From Corella eumyota (Eukaryota > Chordata > Ascidiacea > Phlebobranchia > Corellidae): DNA of 64,000 nucleotides. The stretch covers positions 13,167,671 to 13,231,670 of the forward strand of contig OY720101.1 of NCBI GenBank assembly GCA_963082875.1. Reading direction: 5' to 3'. Numbering within the stretch: the stretch's first letter is position 1; every line of letters begins with the position of its first letter. The translations under genes and the position numbers were made by a program. Of the stretch, positions 11,837-24,874 are shown piece after piece. Under the pieces are notes generated by a model, which searched no databases, was not told the origin of the DNA, and saw only the letters and a program-made list of their open reading frames with translations.

Positions 11837-14665
11837 ATGTCTGATGTTTTATTTAACGAAATTATAAGCAAGTTTTTTGAAACGTGTAAAGTTGTGAACC
11901 ACAGATTAGTTGAAACTAATGAGAACAAACAAAAATCTTCAAAGTTGCTGAACCAACTCGGTAAAGAATATGCAAATCGTGCAATACATGTTAATGATAA
12001 TAACAAAAGAAATTTTATTAAGTCATTTGGATTACTGGTTGCTGCGAAATTACGAACTCAAAATGATTTTCTGATAACAGACGACATTGAGAATCTTTGG
12101 TCAAATCTATTGAAACATTCAGGTGCAGCAATCAAAGAAACTAAGTTAAGTGAATTAACCTATAAAGTTAAAGGACGATTTACAGCATTAAGACAAAGTG
12201 TCAAGAGGCTGTTGCCACAAATACCCCAAATCGTACCCGGGAACAAAAGTCATAAGTTAGAATGTAGAAAAATTGATAAAGTAATGCATATACTTAAGCA
12301 GACAAACGACAACTACATTAAAATTATGAAGTTTGTTTCAGAGCAATGTGAAAACATTCTTTTTGGTTCTACGAACAAATTAAAATTTGCATTAGTTGCA
12401 CTCGGGTCTTTAGCTCGAAATGAAGGAACTCATTATTCTGATTTTGAAAATATAATTCTCTTGGACGACAATTTGTCAGACACAGAATTAGAAAAGGCGA
12501 AAGAAATGTTTCGATGGTTTGCAGTTATTTTTCAAACAGTCATTATAAATATTGGCGAATCCCCGCTAGGTTTGTTAGGTATCGAAGGTTTGGCGCATTC
12601 TCGACAAGACTCACCAAGATATTATGACGTGTTTACGCCGTGTGGAATCCAATTTGATAGCAATACTTCGACGTCTAGTATCCATCCTTTAGGGCTTGAT
12701 CCATCTCAACGCGAAAACTACGACGACCCTAGAACAATGTTTGACAACCATGAGTTAATACAAACTATATCAGGAATGTTGGATATTCTTATCAGAGATA
12801 GTCAAAACTGTGAAAGCATGACTATTAAATGTCAAGGACATCTATCTCGTGTTTTAGCTAAGTCTGTTTTTGTGTCAGGCTGTAAAGATCTACACAATCA
12901 ATACGTGGAAAAAGTTAAAATCTTTATGAATACAGAAGAAGCCAAGCAAAGTGATTTGTATAACATCAGAACGTTTTTGTTTAACTTCGATGCAATTAAA
13001 GAGGTTATAGAATCACATGAAACTGAAAATATCAAAGCTGTCTTATACCGCCATACTTTGCTGACATCCTTCATAGGTAATCTTAACGGTATTTACGACT
13101 GCTCAACAATTGAGGTCATCGGCAAATTGACTCAAGATAAGAAAATAACCGAAGAAGCTTGCCACAATTTAAAATATGCCCTTGCTGTTATCTGCGAAAT
13201 TCGATTAAAATCGTGTGAGCAATCTGCTCAACAAGTTCCTGTTATACAAAAGATATTAAACAAAGACCAAGAAAAAGTATCTGGTATGACTGAACTGGTT
13301 GGAAAAACCAGCATATTTGACACATTTCGAATCTGCAACAGTTTAACAAATGTTTGCTTCTCAATTGCAAGACATGATGATGTTGTTGACTTAGCTTGTA
13401 GTACTTTAAGATTTCACAATTATTTAGTTGATATGAGTATACTGAGCTCACTCGGCCTGGACATGCCTTTAAACAACTCTTCTCTAAATATTTCTTCTGC
13501 AGTGGAAGGTTTTATATATAGACCTTCTGTTTACGTTTCTGATGTTTCTGATTTTGTAAAGTATGGAAAAGAAATGTTTAAAAGAGGACAACGTTTATGT
13601 AATGATTTGTGTGATATACATGAGCAACAAAAGTTACAAAACTCTTTAAATGCCAATGAAAATTTAGAGAAAAAGAAAAAGAATCTTGTTCAGACAATGA
13701 TATCGTGTCATAGCGTAATGAGTGCTAGTAATGATGAAGTTTTTTTTGATGATATGTCTTTTCTTCAAAAAGAATTTTTTAACAATACTCCCACTGATAT
13801 ATCCTTTTATATCAGTTCATTATTAAGAAATATTGCAAGTTTAAGGAATATTTTGAGTCCACTTAAAATTAGTTTTTATATTTCACAAGTATTTCTTCTT
13901 TTTTATTGCATTGCTGATTTTACTGAAGTCTTGGAACAAAAATTAGAAATCTGTAAAAACAAAATGGACCAAAAGGACAACGAAGCTCAAGTCCAGTCCG
14001 AAATTAAAGGAATTGAAGTTACCATTTTTGATTTGAAAACCCAGATTCAAAATCTATTCTCACAGGATTTCGAACTACCACTTTGCCTAAAGAAACTTTA
14101 TTTAAAAAGGCAACTCAGATTCGGATTGTTAACGTTTGCTAAGTTGCGAAAATCTATGCGGTGTTACTCCATAATGAATGACAATAAATGGTTTTCTGTA
14201 GCATTAAGTTTTGCTAGGTTTTTTCAACTAGATGATATATCTGAAAAAATTCGGTCATATATTGAAATAGGTTTTATAACAGACTGGTCGTTTACTATTC
14301 CAGCTTTTACAAGCCTTTTAATAAAAGATTTGGACATGTTTCTTGGAAAATTATTTTTCTTGCACGCTCGTTATTTTGAACGAATACAAAGGCCAATTAA
14401 AGCGCAGATGTGCTTCAATAAAGCATTTGAATGCTACTTAAAGCACATAGATCTGTTATTTTCAAATCATACGTATCGTTTTTTAAAGGTAATAAGAGAA
14501 AATGCTTTATGTATGTATACGCAAGGTTATTACATTGGTGCACTAAGGCTATTTCAATCCGAAAAAAAATATCTTTATTTGATTGACGAAAAACCAGCGA
14601 AATATGAATTTGTTCAAGTTAATAGATATTACATTCAAAAATGTTTGCAACTAATTAAATCGTAA
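11837..14665 (+). CDS. Intronless DUF294/GlnD-type nucleotidyltransferase-like protein, 942 aa
   Basis: No human gene name comes to mind. One open frame of 942 codons without introns, unusual among these intron-rich neighbours. Residues about 150-300 look like the DUF294 / PII-uridylyltransferase N-terminal fold of the DNA polymerase beta nucleotidyltransferase superfamily. VALGSLARNEGTHYSDFEN carries the GS motif (G190, S191) and the acidic pair D202 and E204. FTPCGIQFD (D274) then PLG matches the TPSG-x-x-FD...PLG block I know from long TPR proteins of marine invertebrates and bacteria. The middle is helical, and the C-terminal 130 or so residues (HARYFERIQRPIKAQMCFNKA, then ALCMYTQGYYIGALRLF) look TPR-like. 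The motif residues fit an active enzyme, but substrate and role are unknown. AATAAA follows at 14718. It could instead be a non-catalytic scaffold. Confidence 0.8.
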   Translation: MSDVLFNEIISKFFETCKVVNHRLVETNENKQKSSKLLNQLGKEYANRAIHVNDNNKRNFIKSFGLLVAAKLRTQNDFLITDDIENLWSNLLKHSGAAIKETKLSELTYKVKGRFTALRQSVKRLLPQIPQIVPGNKSHKLECRKIDKVMHILKQTNDNYIKIMKFVSEQCENILFGSTNKLKFALVALGSLARNEGTHYSDFENIILLDDNLSDTELEKAKEMFRWFAVIFQTVIINIGESPLGLLGIEGLAHSRQDSPRYYDVFTPCGIQFDSNTSTSSIHPLGLDPSQRENYDDPRTMFDNHELIQTISGMLDILIRDSQNCESMTIKCQGHLSRVLAKSVFVSGCKDLHNQYVEKVKIFMNTEEAKQSDLYNIRTFLFNFDAIKEVIESHETENIKAVLYRHTLLTSFIGNLNGIYDCSTIEVIGKLTQDKKITEEACHNLKYALAVICEIRLKSCEQSAQQVPVIQKILNKDQEKVSGMTELVGKTSIFDTFRICNSLTNVCFSIARHDDVVDLACSTLRFHNYLVDMSILSSLGLDMPLNNSSLNISSAVEGFIYRPSVYVSDVSDFVKYGKEMFKRGQRLCNDLCDIHEQQKLQNSLNANENLEKKKKNLVQTMISCHSVMSASNDEVFFDDMSFLQKEFFNNTPTDISFYISSLLRNIASLRNILSPLKISFYISQVFLLFYCIADFTEVLEQKLEICKNKMDQKDNEAQVQSEIKGIEVTIFDLKTQIQNLFSQDFELPLCLKKLYLKRQLRFGLLTFAKLRKSMRCYSIMNDNKWFSVALSFARFFQLDDISEKIRSYIEIGFITDWSFTIPAFTSLLIKDLDMFLGKLFFLHARYFERIQRPIKAQMCFNKAFECYLKHIDLLFSNHTYRFLKVIRENALCMYTQGYYIGALRLFQSEKKYLYLIDEKPAKYEFVQVNRYYIQKCLQLIKS

Positions 14666-16454
14666 ATGCTTTTTTAATTTATTGAATTTTGTATATCACA
14701 TTTCTGTGCATACTATCAATAAATGCAAAATGTTAAAACTGAATTTTCTTTTTCTTTTGAATGACCCTTTAATAAATAAAATTGAATTTTTTGTCAGATT
14801 TTTATTTAAATAAGATATTTTGCATCTTAAAACATAAAAAGTAACATGAAGGCAATATGATCAGGATAAGCTACAACATTTTTTTCAAAAAATATTTTTT
14901 TCAATTTTTAAAATTTTAAACTGTTTTTACCTTTTTGTTTAACTTTGCATTTAACTCAAGGGTGTTTCTAAATATTCCCACGGTTCTACGGTAATTTAAC
15001 ACCCGAGAACGTCAAAATTTAACTAAAACCGCAAAAACACAATTTAAACCAACAAAATGTCAACCTACAAAAAATCAAAATTTGAAAATAAAAATAAAGG
15101 GCATTTTTACCGGTATTGTTAAAAACTTGGGCTATTTAGAATTTGTTTACAGCCTTACGTCTTATTAAAAACGCCTTTTCACTTCAGTACATATGTAAGT
15201 ACTTTCAAGCAGACGAAAGAAAACGAAAAAATTTCGTTCCGTTTTTTTCGCATAGTATGTTTAAAGGCAATGTGCACTTCAATTCAAGCATAGCGTTGTA
15301 TATATAAGCGACATGCACATATAGCTGTAGTTTAATGTTATGTTTTTACAATTGACTTCAAGTTGTAGTTCGTTTGGACTTGGTGTTTCAAAAGAAAATA
15401 TGGTATAGTTAGTTAGATTAAGTGATAAGACACGTATACTGAACACAACATATTTCATGAAATTTAATTTAAAATAATAATTAAGAATGTCAGAAAAATA
15501 TTATGTAGTGAAGGACTAACAAAAATTATTTTTCATATTAGTTTAGAGATAGGTAAAAGAATCAGAAGTTTTGCCTGTTTTTCATCAAATTTCTGATGAC
15601 CTAATTTTGAAATTACACTGCGTCCTAGTTAAAGTAAATCTGCAATTTTTTGTTGTTTTGTCCTATTTTCTACGTTTCAAAGTCGGCTTTTTGCTACAAG
15701 ATAAAACACAAATTTGTTTATTCAGGTTTTTATTTATAAAATACAAAAAATATATAACAGATAGTTTTAATAGGAGACATTCAATTTGTTTTTAACATAA
15801 ATTACAAGGTTATTTAAATACTTCAAAAAATTGATGGTTTTAGTTATTTATTCTGCTAAATTTAGGAATTTTATTTCTTTATTTACGGCTAAGTACATGT
15901 CTTAAATGGTGTTGTTGCTATGTAAACAGTCTTAGTTCTTATGGGAATTGAAGCGTGGAATTGTTTGCTCATTTGCTAACCACTTGTTCAAAATTGCCAG
16001 TTGCAAATTTTAAGCAGAGGCCTTATAACGTATACTTAATTTTTTGAATAGCTGTTTAAAAAAATGCAATGTTTTAGGATTAGTTTTAAAATATGAAATA
16101 ATCGGTTATTTGTCTCAGTTTAATATAAATTTCCAAAATTTATTACGTAATTTACGATGACTAAAATTGTAAATTATTTTTTACTGCGTCTATTATTAAA
16201 GCGTTAGTACAGCAGAATTAATGTGGTTAGATTGGATAAAAGATAGACCTTACTTTACTTAGTAATTTTGTGTATTTGTAATCCATATAATAGTATATAT
16301 ACATGTAAACCTATCGCGTTTTATTCTTTTTATACCATTTTATGTGTTAAAAAAAAGTAAAAAGTTGTTTCGTTTTTAAACTTTACTAATGATTTTTTAA
16401 TAGGTTATTTTTTTAGTTTAAGGATATTAAAACAAAGCTTAAAAAAACTTAAAA
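14666..16454. other. Intergenic, upstream of the SLC5A-type gene
   Basis: No exon recognised; the one 74-codon frame at 15571-15795 has no coding character. A TATATATAAG word at about 15298-15307 could be a core promoter with an unseen 5' leader. A polypyrimidine tract ending in TTTTTTTAG (about 16410-16420), before the SLC5A ATG, could be a trans-splice or leader acceptor. Confidence 0.35.
14718..14723 (+). terminator. Candidate polyadenylation signal AATAAA
   Basis: It lies 53 bases after the stop of the 942-aa gene, the usual distance for a short 3' UTR. In such AT-rich DNA the hexamer is also common by chance. Confidence 0.5.
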
Positions 16455-19400
16455 ATGTCGCAAAATAATCTTCTAACTGCGGCGGATTATGCAGTTTTCG
16501 GTGCCACGCTTGGTATTTCGGCGGTTATCGGTGTTTTCTTTGCAGTCAAGGATCGAAAGTCGAAAAGTGGGACTGAAAATTATCTACTAGGCGGAAGGTA
16601 TGTTTATAAATTTTATTTTTAAACATTTAAATAGTTTTAACATTAAAAGAAATCTAGCTTATTTTGCTACGACAATTTTAATTTTTTTTTTTTAATTTTT
16701 TATTTGATGACATATTACCAACATAAATTACGAGTGTTGAAACAACTTTTAAACATTTTTTATTTTAGAAAAATGGGGATGATTCCAGTTTCTCTGTCTC
16801 TTACTGTTAGCTTTATGTCGGCTATTACGGTGCTCGGTACCCCTGCCGAGGTGTACCGCTTTGGAACCATGTACTGGTGGTAAGTACCATGTATTTTGGC
16901 ACCATAAAGACCAGTAAACATATTATTTATTTACGAAAAATCCATGACGCGCCGTCTGATTAAGGCTGTGGTTAAGATGACGTCAGCCCATAGTAAATAT
17001 GTAACAAATATTTGGTTTCTTGTCTTATATAAGACAACTTATGACTAGATCAAAAAAAAAACTTTCTTCCATCATGAAAAACAAAACACAAAAAAAACAG
17101 ATTCGTTATTCCAAAGTCTAAAAAAACAAGATACTTTCCAAGCAAAACAAAAGAAATTGTAATTAAATCGTAAAATAATCATAGCTTTATCAAAAAATAC
17201 CTTGTATAAATACAGTAAATCATTAAAAAATATCGTAATTAAAGTTAAATTTTACAAAACTAATTACGTTATCACGCACACTATACTGCGTACACTATTA
17301 TTCTCACGTACCGCAGTAAATACAAGCCTGCTCTACAAATAACTACTTGTTGACAATGACGCGTCATAAAGTTTACAGCCTTTAAGTTATGAACTAATAT
17401 CAAGGTCAGGTCGTTACACTAAGTTGTGCTTTTCTCTTATTGTGTTTATTGCTTACGTGTATGTAGTAATGTAGTAGTAATATCAAAACATTGTCCTGTG
17501 AAGTTTGTGTTTTCAACAAAATAGGTTTATTATTTTAATTAAAAACTTATGTACAAATTACCATTGCATATTATATGTTGATTTTGAGTAATTTTTGCGT
17601 AACTAAGTTCCAACTGCAGTAAAATAGTAAATACTAATTTTTAGAAAAAAGTTTTTTTTTACAAAAAAAGTTCCACCAAATTTAAAGAACCGCAATATCT
17701 CAATTATTAGGCACATCATGGGATAAAATTTTATTAATTTTAATCGAATAGTTAAACTTTAAAACAAATTGTCTTGTAAACATATAACACTTTAATAAAT
17801 AAGATTTAAATTTAAAGTCAAATAGTAGCATTTCAATTTAATATTTCACTTTTGTTTTCTCCAAGAACAAATACAAATTGCCAAAAAAAGAATGTAAAAA
17901 TAATTTTTAAGTTAATTGATCCTTGATGTGGGAAGTTTGAAATTTTAAACACAATTAACATTTTAAAAATCTTTGATTTTAGGTATTTGGCTTCACTGTT
18001 GATTGTAGCAATAATAACATCAGAGATTTATATTCCAATGTTTTATAACTTAAAAATCTCAAGCACATATGAGGTAAGGGAATTTTAAATGACGAATATT
18101 TAGTTTTCCGCGGTTAAGACCCGGTTTCCCCTCCTTGAGGTTCTTGTTTCGATCCCCACTGCGTATTGTATTGTACATAATTAAATAGTTAATAATACCT
18201 AATCCATTAAGATTTAAAACAACCTAACTTAACTAAAAAAAAAATTTTTTAAATCACTTTTATATTTTTTAGTATTTAGAAAAAAGGTTTAATAAATCTG
18301 TACGAGTACTTGGCACAATAACTTTTATACTTGAGCATATCATCTATATTGGGATTGTTATATATGCACCAGCGTTAGCACTTAATCAAGGTAAATTAGC
18401 TGTAATAGATTAAGTAAATCATAAAATTTATTTTCATAAAATTAAATTTTGAAATATAAAAATCTTTTTTTTCTGGTAGTCTATAAAAAAATGCTGTAAG
18501 TAGCGATGGCTTTAAAGGTAGCTTTATAAGGGTTTGTCTGCTTTTTATTTATTGGTTTATTATGTTTTTATACCCTGGTACCCTTTCTATATATAAAACT
18601 TAAAATAATAGTTGTTCAAATATTTGTATACTTGTTATAGCTGCTGGTATGGACTTATGGACAGCTGTTTTATCAACTGGAATAGTCTGTACATTTTATA
18701 CAACATTAGTAAGTTTTAACATTTTTGCCTTTTTTACATTTATTAACAGATAACTAGACTTAATATAAAGCAAATGGTAAACTCTATGCTTTTGTAAGTT
18801 ATTCGTTTATAGTATAATACTTGATACCAGTACTAAGCATCTTAAATTAGTTATAAGACGCTTACTTTGGTTATCTTTTAATATTCAAAAACCGGTTCAA
18901 CAAGATATTCCCGCCAAAATACTGACTTATTTTTTACCGCGTTACGTGCAAATATTGACTTTAGCGTTATCCAACAAAGTGATCCAAGATGTTATTTTTG
19001 TTAAGGGTGGAATCAAAGCTGTGATATGGACTGACGTGTTCCAGGCGGTTGTCATGGTGATCGGATTTCTATGTATTGCAATTAAGGGAAGTATCGACTT
19101 GGGGGGGTTTGATAAGGCTTGGGAAGTTTGCGAGGAAAATGGAAGGATTGATTTCATTCAGTAAGATTTAAAACTTCTCAGAAAACTTTGCATATTTTAA
19201 TTTTAAATTCGTTTAGATAAAATTTTAATTCCAAATTGAAAGTATGTTACGCTATGGTGTTGTATTATATTATTGCGTGATATTTAACTTAAAACATATG
19301 TAATGTTATATAAGTTAAATACATGTTTAATAGATGTATTCACATATTTACTTAGTACTAGACTGACTGCTAATATGTTGTAACACGTTGTACATAGACT

Positions 19401-22400
19401 AACATGATACTTTATGTTTTACATTAGCTTTGAAACTGATGTTCATTATCGTCACACGGTTTGGAGCATCTTGGTCGGTGGCACATTTCTGTGGCTTGGC
19501 ATATACGGCGTAAGTCAGTCACAAGTCCAACGCTATCTTTGCTGCAAATCAGTTAAACAGGCTAAAGGGTAAATCAAATATAATTTTAGTAAATTGTCCT
19601 CCCCCTTTCCCCTATTTTTTTGATTAGATTTGGATCTTGGTGAACTTTTATCAAAACAGTATTTATTTGTTTTACATTTAAAGATTGCTTAATTTTTAAA
19701 CCCCATTTTTAAGTTCTTTGAATTGCCCTTTTTCGCTTGCGTTGCATTTTTTTCAAAGGATGACGTGAATTTTAATCCTCCCCTTGCGTTTCAAGTATTT
19801 GACTTTGTGTTCCAAACAAAATTAAACTGTTTTTGCTTAGTCGTAATTTTGTTTGACTCGTACAAACTTGGGTTTGTTTAACCTAATTTTTGTACGTCGC
19901 TGAAAACTTCACAAGCTATCTTCTTCAAATTATATAGGCTCTTAAACCTATATACACTCATTTATAAAGGTCCAAAACTTGTTTGTTATGGTTCCAACTA
20001 ACAAACATCTGCGCGTTAAGTTGTCCTCAAAAATTTTCTTGCGTTATTACTTTTTATTAAACTGTTAAATTTAACCTGCTGTTTTTAATGCACAGAGCTC
20101 TGTATTTGAACTGGGTTGGGTTAGTTGTGATCATCAGTCTTTCAATGTTGAATGGGATTGTGATGTATGCTTATTATCATGGCTGTGATCCGCTTTCTAC
20201 TGGCGACGTTCGCGCGGCAGATCAGGTTATTTTAACTTAAATCTTAGTTTTTATATGTAAATAAAGAAATAACCATTTAAACCATTTTTAGTAAAAAAAC
20301 TTGTAGATAACACGTATAGTTAATAAGATGTTTTGTATATATTTCACTATATTACTTTAGGTATACCAAGGTTAAATGCATATACGGCCTATTGATTTTG
20401 CAATATGTATTACTTTTTACTGGTTTAATGACTGTTTTGTAACTTAAGTATTACCACAAGAAAATTTACATTTTTGTTTTTAGTTGATTCCATATTTGTC
20501 GTTGGATTTGTTCCAAAGCTACCCAGGTGTGACTGGCTTGGTTGTGTCTTGTGTTTTTTCGGGAAGTTTAAGGTATCTCAAACTTAATTTTGAGTTTTAT
20601 AATATATAAAATACTGTGTGTGATTTTGTATGGGCACCTTCTATAAAGATTTTGTATCTATATCTTATTCCTATTATTATATATTGTAGAGTTTAATTTA
20701 ATACTTTTTATAATTTACTTTTAATGTAAAAGTATTGATAACACTCTGCCTAATCATAAAATAAATAATATATCAAAGATGTTGTCAAAATATATTTTTA
20801 TTGATTGACTTGGTTGAATTTTTGGCATCTTTTTGTCAATTTTTGCTCGATTAGTTGCTTCAAAATAACTATGTTTTGTTAACATTACAGTACAGTGTCG
20901 TCTGGTATCAACGCAATGGCTTGTGTAACTTTGGAAGATTTTGTGAAACCTCACACAAATTGGAGCGACACAAAATATACCCTTTTTTCTAAAAGTCAGT
21001 ATTTAAAACTATTTATTTCACTCTAAATTATAACTAAGTCAAGACTTTTCAAATCGCTAGACTATTGTTTAATTTTATGTTAATATGTTGTATAGTTTAC
21101 CATACAATTTTTAATCTGCCTCTACAGTTTGAATTTGGCTTTATTTTAATTTTAAACTTTTACAAAAATATTTAAAATGTAAAATTTTCGTATAAATTAT
21201 TTCTTTTTAGTTTCTGTTATTATTTTTGGGATGCTTTGTATCGCCATGGCTTGGGTCGCCTCGCAGCTAGGTGGCGTACTAGAGGCAGCCTTGAGTATTT
21301 TTGGTCTTGTTGGGGGCCCATTGGTTGGACTTTTTACTTTGGGATTGATATTTCCATTCGCTAACTCTATAGTAGGTTAAATGGTTTTTAAGTTAATTAA
21401 ACATATTTTAAACTTTTGGTATATGTAAAAAAATTTAAAACTTACAATTCAACACATCAAGTAACATTCATTTTGTTTTATTTTAGGGGGCAATTTCTGG
21501 TTTATTATCGGGTTTAATATTCACGGTCTGGGTTTATGTCGGTAGTAAAGCTTACCCACAATTAACTAACGAATATTTGAGAATTCTACCAAGATATGTT
21601 GACCAATGTGAAGTAGAACCAACTGTAAGTAAAAAGGATTGACATTTTTTTTGAATTTAAAAAAAATATAAGTTTTATATAATTTGAAAAGTCAGCTAAA
21701 ACATCGGCTATTTATTTATCAAAACTTGATGAAGGTAGACCAGCAAGCTTTTCACATGGTTGTTTACGACATTTTTTTGTTGATTAACATTATTTTTGAC
21801 TAGACATATAAGAACCTAAAACGTTGTAGCAGCAATCAAAACCGAACTTTAATACTAAACACATTTAAAAACACTATGTTAACAATCTGATTAAAAACTA
21901 CCAACAACTTTTTTTGTATTTATCTTTATTCTCGATGTGGGAAGATCAAATGCGCGACCTAAACATAGAGTAAAATCAGTCAGGTCACTTCGACCCGGTC
22001 TTGAGTTGCCTGTGGTAGTTTGAGATATTATAGAGATAAGAGATGCCCGGCAATTGTGCTGCTGTTTAGGTTCTGGCTCAGCAAAAGTTGTTACCGTTTA
22101 TAGAGCCTCCTTAAAGACGCTACGGCATGAGATCACTGGGGATCGATCCAGGGACCTAATGTAGGGTGGAAAGTGATCTGACTACTACACCACGAAACTT
22201 AAATATATAAGTCAACAAACTGACAAAAAAATTTTTTTCAACTTTATTCAGATGCTAACAAATGTAACCACAAGTGTAGTGACCATTGATGACGTCACGA
22301 GCTTATCAACTACGTCACTAACCACACCCGAACCATACCCAGCCATAGCAACTGATCTTTATTCCATCTCGTACGCGTATTATAGCTGTCTAGGATTCGC

Positions 22401-23808
22401 AGCTACTCTTGGTATAGGGTTGCTTATTAGTTTACTTACATGTAAGTATATGCTTGTATTAAATGTTTGAAGGGTGATAATAATACATGCTATATCCAGG
22501 CTTAAACTCAAAATCTATAAGGCAGAAAGTGGATGGTAAATCGTTCTACCAAACTTTCTTCTTTTTGTTGGTAAACTATGTTATATTAATTACATAAGTT
22601 AAAACTACCCTGATATTTACCTAGTTAAACACTTGACATGATAATACAAAAATATTTGCTTGTACTTTTGAATTTGCTCGGCCTTTGTTAGTTAATTTAG
22701 TAAGGTTGTTTAAATGTTGAAAGTGCATAATATATATAGTTTTAACTTTTGTTAAGCTATTAGTAATTTTATTAAAAAATTTCTTGATCCAAACAAAAAA
22801 CTCAATAATTGAAATCTTTTTAAATGTTATATTGCATCACAAATTTTAGGTGAAAGGTTACCAATGGTAGACTTTTAATATACTTAAATAAATATTAAAT
22901 ATTTAACCTTTATATTTTTAAAGGTGGTTGGCGTCAACGAAAGACTGTTAACCCTGATCTAGTTTATTCAATTTTTGATCACTGGTTGTTAAAATGGCTG
23001 CCAGAATCATTCCGAAAGATGACAAGATGTGGTGTCGGTAGCGAATTCCAAAGCTTTGAGGCGGAATGGGGCAGCAAAAACGGGGTAAGCGGGGATAAAG
23101 AGACCCATATCCTGATGGAAGATCACCCTATTTCTTGATTTCACAGCATATCACCCCTTTTTTATTAACTTCATTTGTAGTTTTTGGTTTCATCTAATAA
23201 ATTCACAAGTTTTATTTTGGGTGTTGTGAGTAGAGTTTTTAGAGCAATATTAGTTGCTTGTAGAGTTTATTAACATTAATTTTGTTTTACAACTTTTCAC
23301 ATTTTTTTTTTTGGGTAGGATAGATCATAGAGTAGAAACATTTTAACACTTTTTAAATATGAACATTTAATTTAAATTTACTAGATTATAAAGTGGCATC
23401 CATGTACTATATTAATATTCAATTGACTTTATAGTCGAATAGTATATCATAACATCAATATTTGATATTAGGATGTTTTGTTAGATCTAACCTAGCTTCA
23501 TTTTAGAGCTAACAAAGATTTGATTTTAGCATCTAGAATTCAAGTAAAAAAGCTAAATAATATCGGCCAATCTAAATTCAGTAAATAGATTTAAATATGC
23601 ATGTAGCTTTACAAAGGTAAATATATGGTATTAAGTATCAGATATTCTTTTGAAAATTTTTATCTCGTACCAAATAAGTTTTACTTTTTTTAATTGACCT
23701 TTTTAGATCGCAAACCCAAACTTTCAAATAGATGAAAACAGCTCGAAGAAGGAAAGAAAAAGGCTAGAGCAACAACTTAAGCAACAAATACAAATTACTG
23801 CGCTTTAA
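16455..23808 (+). CDS. SLC5A: Sodium-coupled solute symporter, SLC5A8/SLC5A12-like
   Basis: Na+-driven uptake of monocarboxylates or a similar small solute at the plasma membrane. Fifteen exons: 16455-16597, 16769-16879, 17983-18073, 18273-18390, 18641-18708, 19006-19160, 19428-19568, 20096-20225, 20484-20572, 20891-20994, 21211-21371, 21487-21624, 22252-22441, 22924-23084 and 23707-23808; 633 aa, in frame throughout. SSF-family blocks are clear: [80 protein letters not shown] and [18 protein letters not shown]. An extracellular Thr/Ser-rich loop ([18 protein letters not shown]) lies between late helices. The protein ends ITAL, which fits a class I PDZ ligand (T-x-L) like the one known for SLC5A8. 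Substrate is not certain; SLC5A6-type vitamin transport is the main alternative. Confidence 0.9.
18100..18172 (+). mobile_element. SINE head fragment
   Basis: A short piece in intron 3 of the SLC5A-type gene. It contains the B-box-like GTTTCGATCCCCACTGC and a weak A box (GCGGTTAAGACC). No SINE body is visible after it. Confidence 0.4.
21921..22194 (-). mobile_element. tRNA-derived SINE copy
   Basis: It lies in intron 12 of the SLC5A-type gene. On the minus strand it has the tRNA-like head with a B box (GGATCGATCC on the plus strand), then the family body words CTCAGCA, CCGGCAATT and TAAACATAGAGTAA, ending at CTCGATGTGGG. Confidence 0.75.
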
Positions 23809-24450
23809 CTTGAACAATTAAATGATAATTAAGTTAAACAATTTATTTTATAACTTTTTGCATGACAGACCACTTCGCATTCAAAGTTAAAATAACAGTA
23901 TTACCGTAAAATATTATTAAAATCCCAGGTTATGGTGGTGCACGATATTTCGGCTATTTAAAAAGGTATTTTATTTAAAATGATATTTTATTAAAAAAAA
24001 GAGTTTATTGATTAACAAAACAAAGTTAATATATTAGTATTAGTAAAAATAATACGAAGAGGCTTTTTTACAACGAGGATATTTAATAAAGAAAGTGCCG
24101 TCGCAAATGGGTAACTTCACTAATTTTTGTCATATCATTTACGAATTTTTGTCGTGCAGGTTGAAAAATTTTTCTCCTGTGGTTTTGCTTGAAAGATAAA
24201 TAACTCTAATAAAATAAGTTCAAAGTGATCGTAGTTGTCTGGCTTTCGTTTAAAAATGAACAAAGTTGGTATTTGCCTTTATTTTTACCGACTTTTTCTG
24301 ACGAGACCTAATGTTGTCAGACTTAAATTTTAAAATAAAGCAAGATATTTTTTAACCTTTAGATCTTATCAGTGTGTCAGTCTGTTGTATTAGGTCTACT
24401 TTAGCCTGAGTGCCTGACAGCCTCTTACAGCAGTATATTTGTGTCGAACC
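23809..24450. other. Intergenic, 3' of the SLC5A-type gene
   Basis: Nothing recognised besides the probable 3' UTR. The SINE at 24451 follows it. Confidence 0.4.
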
Positions 24451-24755
24451 GGCAGCGTGGTGTAGTGGTAAGAACTCTTGCTACACCACACATGAGGTCG
24501 TGGGTTCAATCCCCAATGATCTCATGCTGTAGCGCCCTTGAGTAAGGCGCTATAAACGGTATAAACTCCTGCTGAGCCAACACTTAATTAGTAGCATAAT
24601 TACCGGGCAATTATAGTCTCTAAAATATCCCAAACTGGCACAGGCAACTCGAGACTGGGTCGGAGTAACTTATGTTACTCTATGTTTAAGTCGCGCATTC
24701 GACTTTCCCACATCGAGGATAAAGATATATACAAAAAAAATAAAAATAAAAATAT
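24451..24755 (+). mobile_element. Full-length tRNA-derived SINE
   Basis: Best reference copy of the family in this window. The head has A-box-like GTGTAGTGGTAAGAAC and B-box-like GGTTCAATCCCC. The body has GCGCTATAAACGGTATAAAC, CTCCTGCTGAGCC, GGGCAATTATA and CGAGACTGGGTCGGAGTAAC. The end is CCCACATCGAGGATAAA followed by an A-rich tail. Length is about 290 bp. It ends 120 bases before the PSMD4 ATG. Confidence 0.85.
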
Positions 24756-24874
24756 AGTTATACTTTTGCAATTAATTAAATCACTAAACTATTAGCTTTT
24801 TTAATTATTTTCAAACCTAACCTAATTTATTAACAGTATTTACTTTAAATAAAAACTAAAAAAAACGTTTAAAA

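Noticed and set aside
15571-15795. 74-codon plus-strand frame
   Set aside because: Composition follows the AT-rich background; no homologue, no splice partners, so chance is more likely.
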